NCBI GenBank assembly: GCA_946885665.1
Contig: CAMPGT010000234.1
Location: 1-6,304, forward strand
Length of the DNA stretch: 6,304 nucleotides
Direction of reading: 5' to 3'
Source: an uncultured Chitinophagaceae bacterium
GTDB taxonomy: Bacteria; Bacteroidota; Bacteroidia; Chitinophagales; Chitinophagaceae
Made by a program: the position numbers and the translations under genes. The first letter of the stretch is position 1; every line of letters begins with the position of its first letter. Shown one piece after another: positions 1-6,304 of the stretch. The notes below the pieces were generated by a model, which saw only the letters and a program-made list of their open reading frames with translations, ran no database searches and was not told the DNA's origin.

Positions 1-1223
1 TTATACAACTGCAGCGGCTGCAAATAATAAGGGTCGTTATCTTTCCTGAGCTTCGGTTCGTTATACACCAAATCTTCCATTCTCATCCAGTTGCCTTTGG
101 CATGCCGGAGGTCGTTGGAGTCGTCCCAAATGTCGAACTGGCTGTACGGCGTCGGGCGGCAACGGCCGATACCGCGACCCACAAGATTGGATTGCACCAG
201 GTCGAGGTTGTCGGCAGTACCATCATTGGTCCCCTTTTTACCGGTGGGCGTATTGATATTATTGCCCCAATAAGGCATGGCCTGCCGCATAATCCTCATT
301 CCGCCCGTGGTATTGTCTGTTCCGGTATAATAACCTCCGTCGCCTATTCTGTCGATAATCATGAAAAGCCCTTCCTTATTTTCCGGAAGCGATTTATTTT
401 CCGGGCGATGCAGATCCCAGATCACATTCTTTTTAGTTGATCCAAAAGGCTCTGTCATGAGCGCATACACGCCACCGTTAATGACATTGGAGGCCGACTC
501 GATCGCATCATCAAAATCACCGAGCGCAAGGTTCACTTTGGTGAGCAGATGACTCACAGCTCCCTTCGTGACCTCTCCTTTGTTTACATTATCGGGAACC
601 CATTGCTGTGCGAATTCCAGGTCCTCTTTCATTTTTTGAAGGATCACTTCGCGCTTAACGGAATAGAAATCGAGCTTCGGCTCCATGTATTCCCTCATCA
701 CGGCAGGCACGTCGCCAAACTGGTGAACGAGGCGGTAATAACGCAGCGCCCTGTGAAAATATGCAGCGCCGAGAATGGCATTGCGTTCTTCTTCCGATTG
801 ATATTTCGCATCGTCAATGCGTGTAATGACCGTATTCGCGTATTTTATCCCACGATACTGTTCGCGCCAGTACCAACCGATCCTCGCATGGTCGGCATTG
901 TCAAACTCGGCAGCGTTGTCCGGCGTGATGAGCAGGTTGAGATCCTGCGCCGGACCGGATTTATCGGTTGTTCCTTCAACAGACACTTCAGAGAAAACCA
1001 TTTCCGTAAGTATTGGTGGATTATCACCATAATATTCAATACGCGCATTGCGGGCGCAGGCCACAAGTGCGGCCCGCATGCCAGCAGCATCGGTATAAGC
1101 GTTACCGGGCGAAAAGAAAGAAAGCGGCTTTGGCTTCAGAAAATCTTTTTTGCATGCAGGAAATACCAGCATCCCGGCAATGGCAATGGAAAAAAATATC
1201 GTATGACTGAATGACTTTTTCAT
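1..1223 (-). CDS. SusD/RagB-like outer-membrane lipoprotein (partial, C-terminus off the left edge)
   Basis: This is the N-terminal 407 residues of a SusD-like glycan-binding lipoprotein, open without a stop to the window edge. Family members usually run about 500-600 aa, so roughly a fifth to a third is missing. The ATG at 1223 gives MKK, a hydrophobic segment (about residues 8-22) and a candidate lipidated Cys24 in LVFPAC, followed by KKDFL, the usual opening of mature SusD proteins. The lipobox is loose, with Phe at -3 and Pro at -2. Residues about 40-250 resemble the SusD N-terminal helical (TPR-like) domain: YRGIKYANTVI (123-133), AAYFHRALRYYRLVHQFGDVP (153-173) and a GDFDDAIESASNVI helix (235-248). 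Residues from about 260 (LHRPENKSLPENKEG) resemble the start of the RagB/SusD domain. The protein would sit on the cell surface as a lid on the SusC-like barrel encoded 24 bp upstream. Family assignment is firm; the ligand is unknown. Confidence 0.93.
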   Translation of the reverse strand, partial: MKKSFSHTIFFSIAIAGMLVFPACKKDFLKPKPLSFFSPGNAYTDAAGMRAALVACARNARIEYYGDNPPILTEMVFSEVSVEGTTDKSGPAQDLNLLITPDNAAEFDNADHARIGWYWREQYRGIKYANTVITRIDDAKYQSEEERNAILGAAYFHRALRYYRLVHQFGDVPAVMREYMEPKLDFYSVKREVILQKMKEDLEFAQQWVPDNVNKGEVTKGAVSHLLTKVNLALGDFDDAIESASNVINGGVYALMTEPFGSTKKNVIWDLHRPENKSLPENKEGLFMIIDRIGDGGYYTGTDNTTGGMRIMRQAMPYWGNNINTPTGKKGTNDGTADNLDLVQSNLVGRGIGRCRPTPYSQFDIWDDSNDLRHAKGNWMRMEDLVYNEPKLRKDNDPYYLQPLQLY

Positions 1224-1226
1224 CTG

Positions 1227-1242
1227 CACAATTTTTATTGCG
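1227..1242 (-). other. Weak A-loop inverted repeat between the SusC-like and SusD-like genes
   Basis: The 24-bp spacer contains the arms CGCAAT and ATTGTG around an AAAA loop. That is a six-pair stem including one G-U pair, ending three bases before the SusD-like ATG. It is A/T-rich and weak. The A-rich stretch about 9-16 bases before the ATG is typical of Bacteroidota translation starts, which often lack a Shine-Dalgarno sequence, so the repeat may be incidental. Confidence 0.2.
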
Positions 1243-1247
1243 GAAGT

Positions 1248-4200
1248 TTAGAATATAACGTTCACGCCCAATGAATAGTAACGGGGAGGGATAGCTGTAG
1301 AAATGTCTCCGCTGCTGTTCCGGTTCCTGAATTCAGGATCCCAGTAATCCCAGTCTGGAGCAAACATTGCGGCATTGGTTACGTTGACGTACACTTTCAT
1401 GCTTTCAAGCGTTGCCTTCTCCACTATCCGTGCGGGAAGGGTGTATGCAAGTGACACGTTGTTCAGTCGTATGAAAGAAGAATTCCTGTAAACGCTGAAG
1501 GTTGCGCCTCCGTTGCTGGAATATAATCTCGCATAATCATTGATGGGGTTTTCCGGCGTCCAGTAAGGAAACTTGTAAGAGTTCTGCCTGTCCTGGAAAC
1601 CCCTGTTGTTCTTGGCTTCATTGTATGACGCCTTTTGTCCCCATGAAGAATACAGCATAAACGAGAAATCAAAATTTTTGAACAGCGTGAACTCGTTCCT
1701 CAACGTCCATTGAAAACGCGGAGTGGTAAAGCCGAGGAACTGCCTGTCGGCATCGGAATATTTCTTATCGCCGTCAACATCCTGCACTTTGAAGTCGCCG
1801 GGAAAAACACCGTATTCACTCGCCTGGTCAGCTTCGTTCGACTGCCAAATTCCCTGTACGCGCTGATCCCATATTTCATTGAGATCATGGCCAATGAACC
1901 ATTTGTTATCCAAATCATCTTTTTCCACCTGCCCGATCACTTTTCCCTCTTCGTCGCGCACATTCACCGGACCGTACAGGTGAACGATCTTGTTCCTGTT
2001 GAGCCAGAAGCTCGCATTTGTGCGCCATGAAAAATTATCGTGATCGATATTCGTGCTGCGCAGGTTGATCTCTATGCCTTTGTTTTGCACTTCGCCAAGA
2101 TTAGCCATCACCTCGTCGAAGCCGATCGCCGTGGGCAATGAACGGAGGATGAGTAAATCGCTCGTCGATTTTTTGTACACATCGACGGAGCCATCGAGCC
2201 TGCTGTTCAGCACCGAAAAATCAAAACCCACATTGTATGATGTCGTTCTTTCCCATTTCAGGTTTGGATTGCTCATACGGTTTACCCATAGCTGCGAAAC
2301 AAGCACCAGGTCGCCCGCGGGAGTAACATATTGGTATTTACCGGTAGTCAGATCCGACAAGGCGAGGTAGCGGTCGATGTCGCGGTTACCATTCACACCC
2401 CATGAAACGCGCAGCTTGCCAGCGTTCAGCCAGGTGGCGTTCTCCATAAATTTTTCATTACTGAACACCCACGCCAGTGCGGCAGCGGGGAAGTCGGCTG
2501 TTGGATTGCGCTGGCCGAATGCCGAATAACCATCGCGCCTGTATGAAAGTGTAACGAGGTAGCGGTCCTTCAATGCATAATTGAGCCGCGCCATCAGCGC
2601 ATTGCCGGTACTCACCTGGTCGTCGCTCGACACAATGGGATTGGTGCCTGCCCCGATATTATGATAACTGAGATTGTCACTCGGCAGGAAGCCTTCGTTG
2701 GTGACCTTTGTTTCCCACGACTGGTATTTTTCCGCATTCGCAAGCAGCGTCACGTTGAAGGAATGTTCACCAAATGTTTTGTTCCACCTGATGATGTTAT
2801 CTATCTGCCAATCGTAAATCGTCCTGTCGGTGCGCGTGGCAATGCCGCCGCGTAAGCGGTAGGTGGGGTGATTTGCAGATACGCCATTGAAATAACGGTA
2901 AAAATCGAAACGCGGCGTGTAATTCACCTGGTACGAAAATCCTGCCGGCAAATCACCTTTCGCATACAGTGTTCCGAATAAAGTATTCGTTTTTTCAAGC
3001 CGGTTCGTGTACACATTGTCGCGAAACGGGTTGGCATTGTTGCCAATGTCGTCGTTGGGACTGTCTCTTAGCGTAGTGGTGTCGTCATTGTATATCTTAC
3101 CATAAGGCGAAGCGTTCACCATCTGTCCCCAGTCAACCGGCACCGAACTTTCGTCACGATCGGCAAATTGCATGTTCATGCCAACGGTTAAATATTTTGC
3201 CACCTCCCCTTCCAGGTTCAGCCTCGTCCTGATCGTAGAATATTCATCACCAACGATAATCCCTTCATTCCTGGTGTAGCCAACCGACATGTAATAAGAT
3301 ATGTCGTCCTTTTTCCCGGAAAGGCTGACGGTATGATCCTGCCGGAATCCTTTGTGAAACATCAGGTCGTACCAGTTAACAGTTTTACCTGCCTTGTAGT
3401 TTTCTATTTCCACGGGTTTCAAACCTAACCTCGTGAGCCATACTTCAACTGGATCGCCTTCGGACCCATCGTATGCGAGCCACTCATCAACCGAAATAGC
3501 TGAAGGAAGCGTACGCGGGTCGTTATATTCATAGGGAGAATGATTCACGAAACGGCTATTCTGCACATCCGAGCGCCACGCCACAAATCCCGGCCCGTCA
3601 TATAGTGGCTCGTTCATCGCCAGTTCGCCGTAGCCCACATTCGAATTCAACGTGATCTGCGGCTTTCCCGTCCTGCCTTTTTTAGTAGTGATCAACACCA
3701 CGCCATTAGCAGACTTCGCACCGAACACCGCAGCGGAGCTTGCATCTTTCAGCACATCGATGGTGCTGATGTCGTTAGGGTTGATGTCACTCAACTGGCC
3801 GTTGTAGATCACTCCATCCAGCACGATCAACGGCGAGGTGCCGGCTTTAATGGAGGATTTTCCCCTCACCAGCAGGTCGCCGCCACCTTTTGCCGATGCA
3901 GAGTTGATCTGCGAAATGTTCAGGCCCGGAACATTTCCCCGCAGCACATCCTGCACATTGCCGGGATTCTCATTCTCCAGTTGCGTGGCTTTCACCTGCG
4001 ACACCGCGCCGGTGAGATCTCTTTTCCGCTGCGTTCCATAACCCACTACAACTACTTCGTTCAGGCTGGTGGTCACACCCTCCAGTTTTACATTCACCTC
4101 ATGTTTGTTGCCGACGGCAACCTCCTGGTTCGAATAACCCACGTTGCTGAATACAAGCCTTCCCTTTCCTGTTGGAAGAGAGATGGTGTAGTCGCCGGTG

Positions 4201-4388
4201 GCGTTTGTTGATGTGGCTCGTTCCGTTCCCTTTAAGGTGACGGTCACACCCGCAAGCGGTTCATTGTTCAATTGGTCCGTAATCTTCCCCTTCACCACAA
4301 ACTGTGCATTCACAAAAGAAGGAAGCAGCATCACTACGGTAATACATAAAGGCAGTATTACGTTTGGCATTGATATACGCGTTTGCAT
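1248..4388 (-). CDS. SusC/RagA-like TonB-dependent outer-membrane receptor
   Basis: This complete 1046-aa protein would import a glycan fragment or other bulky ligand across the outer membrane, powered by TonB-ExbBD. A Sec signal peptide (residues 1-28) ends in VNA, with predicted cleavage before Gln29. Residues about 31-105 form a carboxypeptidase-regulatory-like beta-sandwich (VKGKITD, PLAGVTVTLKGT, ATGDYTISLP). The TonB-box region EVVVVGYGTQ lies at about 111-120. The plug follows, with LRGNVPGLNI (149-158), PLIVLDGVIYN (186-196) and the SusC signature from IDVLKDASSAAVFG through ANGVVLITTKKG (210-238). The beta-barrel fills about 240-1046 and ends in Phe, as expected for outer-membrane barrels. 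There is no STN domain, so ECF-sigma/anti-sigma signalling through this receptor is unlikely. The ATG at 4388 is chosen because a stop lies shortly upstream in frame and it supplies the full signal peptide; Met7 is a possible alternative. The SusD-like partner follows after 24 bp. Substrate is not predictable from sequence alone. Confidence 0.96.
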   Translation of the reverse strand: MQTRISMPNVILPLCITVVMLLPSFVNAQFVVKGKITDQLNNEPLAGVTVTLKGTERATSTNATGDYTISLPTGKGRLVFSNVGYSNQEVAVGNKHEVNVKLEGVTTSLNEVVVVGYGTQRKRDLTGAVSQVKATQLENENPGNVQDVLRGNVPGLNISQINSASAKGGGDLLVRGKSSIKAGTSPLIVLDGVIYNGQLSDINPNDISTIDVLKDASSAAVFGAKSANGVVLITTKKGRTGKPQITLNSNVGYGELAMNEPLYDGPGFVAWRSDVQNSRFVNHSPYEYNDPRTLPSAISVDEWLAYDGSEGDPVEVWLTRLGLKPVEIENYKAGKTVNWYDLMFHKGFRQDHTVSLSGKKDDISYYMSVGYTRNEGIIVGDEYSTIRTRLNLEGEVAKYLTVGMNMQFADRDESSVPVDWGQMVNASPYGKIYNDDTTTLRDSPNDDIGNNANPFRDNVYTNRLEKTNTLFGTLYAKGDLPAGFSYQVNYTPRFDFYRYFNGVSANHPTYRLRGGIATRTDRTIYDWQIDNIIRWNKTFGEHSFNVTLLANAEKYQSWETKVTNEGFLPSDNLSYHNIGAGTNPIVSSDDQVSTGNALMARLNYALKDRYLVTLSYRRDGYSAFGQRNPTADFPAAALAWVFSNEKFMENATWLNAGKLRVSWGVNGNRDIDRYLALSDLTTGKYQYVTPAGDLVLVSQLWVNRMSNPNLKWERTTSYNVGFDFSVLNSRLDGSVDVYKKSTSDLLILRSLPTAIGFDEVMANLGEVQNKGIEINLRSTNIDHDNFSWRTNASFWLNRNKIVHLYGPVNVRDEEGKVIGQVEKDDLDNKWFIGHDLNEIWDQRVQGIWQSNEADQASEYGVFPGDFKVQDVDGDKKYSDADRQFLGFTTPRFQWTLRNEFTLFKNFDFSFMLYSSWGQKASYNEAKNNRGFQDRQNSYKFPYWTPENPINDYARLYSSNGGATFSVYRNSSFIRLNNVSLAYTLPARIVEKATLESMKVYVNVTNAAMFAPDWDYWDPEFRNRNSSGDISTAIPPRYYSLGVNVIF

Positions 4389-4456
4389 GATATCGTTTTT
4401 AATATGGCAAGAAATAATTCACGCGAAAAAGTTTTCATAGGATAGGCAAACGGGCG

Positions 4457-5218
4457 TCAGAAGCCTATCGAGTTCCCACCATCGATCGGCAACACCACAC
4501 CCGTTACATATTTCGCCGCTTTCGATGAGAGATATACTACCGCATAACCAACATCGTCCGGCGACCCGAGAAAGCCCATCGGCGTTCTCGATAAAACTTT
4601 ATTCTTCCGTTCAGTGTCACCATCAAAAGCATTTGCCGACATCTCCGTTTTAATAAAGCCGGGCGCAATGCAGTTAACCCTTATGCCTATCGGCGACAGC
4701 TCCACTGCCAACGCGCGCGTCATCCCTTCAATTGCCGATTTTGCGGCGGTATAGGCAACCACCTTCGGTATGCCGTACCGCGAAGCCATTGAACTGATCA
4801 TAATAATGCAGCCCGATCTGCGCTGACCCATCTTTTTAGAAAGTTCACGCGAGAGCGAAAACACGGCCTGCTGGTTAATGCGTATCATTTTTTCAAATTC
4901 TTCGTCGGTAACCATCAGCGCATCTTTTTTTAAATGGATACCTGCGTTGTTCACCAGGATATCGACGGGGCCAGCTTCTTTTTCCAGGTCGTTCACCAAA
5001 CTGGGAATGTTCTCTATACGCGACAGGTCAAACACTTTGTAGGATGATTGTCCGCCCAGTTTATTGCAGGCTTTTTTCAATACATCTTCCCTTCTTCCTA
5101 ATATGATCACCTTACCGCCGGCATCAATCAGTGTTCTGGCAATACCCAGCCCCAGGCCGGTGCCTCCCCCGGTTACCAAAACTGTTTTACCCGTTAAATC
5201 GAAAACATGGTCATTCAT
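4457..5218 (-). CDS. Classical SDR-family oxidoreductase, gluconate 5-dehydrogenase/KduD-like
   Basis: This is a cytoplasmic NAD(P)(H)-dependent dehydrogenase/reductase of about 253 aa, the normal length for classical SDRs. Numbered from the ATG at 5218, it shows the cofactor motif TGGGTGLG (16-23), NNAG (90-93), the structural Asn of RINQQ (115), the catalytic Ser in MISSMAS (about 142-143), YTAAK with Tyr156 and Lys160, and the APGFIKTEM loop (185-193). It ends in IDGGNSIGF. LGRR after the second strand (about 40-43) is basic, which suggests NADP(H) preference (inference). The opening FDLTGK matches gluconate 5-dehydrogenase and KduD-type enzymes, but the same fold includes FabG and many sugar-alcohol dehydrogenases, so the substrate is open. 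The frame stays open upstream to a TTG at 5296, and another ATG lies at 5245. The ATG at 5218 is preferred because homologues begin just before FDLTGK and the extra residues show no domain. It lies 68 bp upstream of the SusC-like gene. Confidence 0.93.
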   Translation of the reverse strand: MNDHVFDLTGKTVLVTGGGTGLGLGIARTLIDAGGKVIILGRREDVLKKACNKLGGQSSYKVFDLSRIENIPSLVNDLEKEAGPVDILVNNAGIHLKKDALMVTDEEFEKMIRINQQAVFSLSRELSKKMGQRRSGCIIMISSMASRYGIPKVVAYTAAKSAIEGMTRALAVELSPIGIRVNCIAPGFIKTEMSANAFDGDTERKNKVLSRTPMGFLGSPDDVGYAVVYLSSKAAKYVTGVVLPIDGGNSIGF

Positions 5219-5268
5219 CAAATAACTTTTAATAAGGTTGCTCATTATTCCGGACAGTTTAGGCAAGA

Positions 5269-5288
5269 CAATGGCCCCCGGCCTATTG
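5269..5288 (-). other. Hairpin-forming inverted repeat in the leader of the SDR gene
   Basis: On the minus strand, arms CAAT-A-GGCC and GGCC-ATTG flank a GGG loop, giving an eight-base-pair stem with one bulged A. It lies in the 114-bp gap between the oxidoreductase stop and the preferred SDR start. No U-run follows, so it is not a normal intrinsic terminator. It could be an mRNA processing or stability element, or chance. It falls within the optional N-terminal extension if the TTG at 5296 were used. Confidence 0.35.
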
Positions 5289-5332
5289 GATGTCAATAAA
5301 CCGGTCGGAAAGGAATCCGCTTTTACCAGTAT

Positions 5333-6304
5333 TTATTTGTCTGATGCCATCTCCACTCCCCTGGTAGTGATGTAGTATTTGGCAAGCATGCAGGGAACCT
5401 CCCACTCGGGCATGTTATGGTTCTGCAGGTAGTCCAAATAGCGCTCCATCACCTGGGAGAAATGCGCCTCATGTCCAACTTTATATTGTTCCGGAATAAT
5501 TACTTTGTATCCATCCCCCGAGCGTTCTGTGTTCACTCCGGGATATTGCTCAACTATTTTTGCAATGGCCTGCTGTACCGCCGAATCAAATTCTTTCTTG
5601 CCTCTTCCTTTTGCTGCGTTGATGTACAGTGTTGGATGAAAACCATCTTCTTTGCGCTGCTGTACCGTCAGTGTTGCCTTTGTGCCGTCAAGCATCGCAT
5701 AATGCGTGTCACCGCCTTCTTCCGCCTGGAAGTTCCACTTTGCCGCCACCCTGATGTGCTTCCCATCGATGGTGTAATTGATTTCACCGTTTGCATGTGT
5801 GTTCAGCTTTCCGTTCTTAATATCCTTTTGCAGGAATGCGGGAAAACTGTCGGCGCCGGTTACCTTCGTAAACTGCTCCGGCGTGAGCGGTGTAGGCCAA
5901 AGTCTCGATGAAATAATTTTTACATCTTTATTATAATCGATGGCCCTGTTGGGAAAACACTCCCATTGCACGAGGTCTACCAGGTGCGTGCCCACATCCG
6001 CAACGGCTTCTCCTTCCTGCTCCGCATCAAAGAACCACACTGGCCTCACCAGGTCCTTGCCGGATACCTGCTTGAAGAAATAGTGAACGCTTTCGAAGTT
6101 CACCGCCGGATTCTCTTCGGTTCCTTCTTTCAATTCACCAAACAGGCTGGTATCTGCAGCAAGAGCACGCTGCAGGATGTTGGTGATCTCCGAACGCTCG
6201 GTCATGATATCATACAGCAGCACATTCTTCTTTTCTGCCTCAGTGAACGATTGTTTCAGCAGTTCGAAGTCGGCAGCATTGATGGCCATGGGCTTGTCGG
6301 CAAG
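5333..6304 (-). CDS. Gfo/Idh/MocA-family oxidoreductase (partial, N-terminus off the right edge)
   Basis: These are the last 323 residues of an NAD(P)-dependent oxidoreductase that probably acts on a sugar, sugar acid or cyclitol. The frame is open to the window edge and starts in LADKPMAINAADFELL. This matches the conserved 'EKP' turn at the end of the Rossmann half, so the ATG at 6289 is internal and roughly 100-130 residues are missing. Counting from the window edge, the family's catalytic features are present: Lys4 of DKP, and Asp103 and His107 in ADVGTHLVDLVQW, the DxxxH motif with a further Asp110. The C-terminal half carries substrate-domain strands (GEINYTIDGKHIRVAAKWNF, 173-192) and a closing helical stretch (HFSQVMERYLDYL, 281-293; LAKYYITTRGVEMA, 307-320). 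From memory it resembles the 'putative oxidoreductase C-terminal domain' common in Bacteroidota; this was not searched. No signal peptide can be judged. It is the first visible gene of the minus-strand cluster. Confidence 0.88.
   Translation of the reverse strand, partial: LADKPMAINAADFELLKQSFTEAEKKNVLLYDIMTERSEITNILQRALAADTSLFGELKEGTEENPAVNFESVHYFFKQVSGKDLVRPVWFFDAEQEGEAVADVGTHLVDLVQWECFPNRAIDYNKDVKIISSRLWPTPLTPEQFTKVTGADSFPAFLQKDIKNGKLNTHANGEINYTIDGKHIRVAAKWNFQAEEGGDTHYAMLDGTKATLTVQQRKEDGFHPTLYINAAKGRGKKEFDSAVQQAIAKIVEQYPGVNTERSGDGYKVIIPEQYKVGHEAHFSQVMERYLDYLQNHNMPEWEVPCMLAKYYITTRGVEMASDK

Noticed and set aside
549..1214. A 221-codon open frame on the plus strand.
   Set aside because: It lies entirely antisense to the SusD-like gene, whose frame has clear family motifs. 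The plus-strand product shows no recognisable domain, so it is a shadow frame.
1710..2370. Two plus-strand open frames of about 105 codons each.
   Set aside because: Both are antisense to the beta-barrel of the SusC-like gene and have no recognisable content.
4389..4456. A possible Bacteroidota promoter before the SusC-like gene (TTTG at 4450-4447).
   Set aside because: No TAnnTTTG element occurs at the expected 17-23 bp spacing; the nearest partial match is too far away and differs at two positions.
4457..5218. Naming the SDR as kduD, idnO or fabG.
   Set aside because: The motifs support the shared SDR fold only. Substrate-specific residues and context are not enough to choose among these.
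5291..5296. TTGACA on the minus strand upstream of the SDR gene, resembling an E. coli -35 box.
   Set aside because: No matching -10 box lies at 16-18 bp, and Bacteroidota housekeeping promoters use a different consensus (TTTG and TAnnTTTG).
5417..5911. A 164-codon open frame on the plus strand.
   Set aside because: It is antisense to the Gfo/Idh/MocA oxidoreductase. The product is Cys- and Arg-rich with no domain pattern.
5333..6289. Treating the ATG at 6289 as the true start of the right-hand oxidoreductase.
   Set aside because: The frame continues to the window edge as LADKP, the conserved turn of the Gfo/Idh/MocA N-terminal domain, so this Met is internal.

Overview
The window looks like chromosomal DNA of a member of the Bacteroidota, most plausibly a Chitinophagaceae-type soil or plant-associated glycan degrader. 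The main evidence is an adjacent SusC-like TonB-dependent receptor and SusD-like surface lipoprotein, a pair diagnostic of this phylum. The lineage below phylum is inferred from protein style only.

All four supported genes lie on the minus strand, so transcription runs from high to low coordinates. (1) 6304-5333 is the 3' part of a Gfo/Idh/MocA-family NAD(P)-dependent oxidoreductase; its N-terminal Rossmann region lies beyond the right edge. (2) 5218-4457 is a complete classical short-chain dehydrogenase/reductase of about 253 aa, related to the gluconate 5-dehydrogenase/KduD/FabG group. (3) 4388-1248 is a complete 1046-aa SusC-like outer-membrane receptor. (4) 1223-1 is the first 407 residues of a SusD-like lipoprotein; its C-terminus lies beyond the left edge.

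The gaps between genes are 114, 68 and 24 bp. No convincing terminator or Bacteroidota promoter is visible in them, so a single transcript is plausible. The likely logic is that of a polysaccharide-utilisation or small-carbohydrate uptake locus. SusD would capture a glycan or oligosaccharide at the cell surface, SusC would import it with TonB energy, and the two cytoplasmic oxidoreductases would act on the released sugar, sugar acid or polyol. The substrate cannot be read from this window: no glycoside hydrolase, polysaccharide lyase, sulfatase or regulator is present.

There are no tRNA or rRNA genes, insertion sequences, CRISPR arrays or large repeats, and no gene-free stretch over 300 bp. 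I see no clearly novel system. The points worth a second look are the pairing of two redox enzymes with a SusCD pair, the start and leader of the SDR gene, a small ORF overlapping the SusC start, and weak hairpins in two intergenic gaps.
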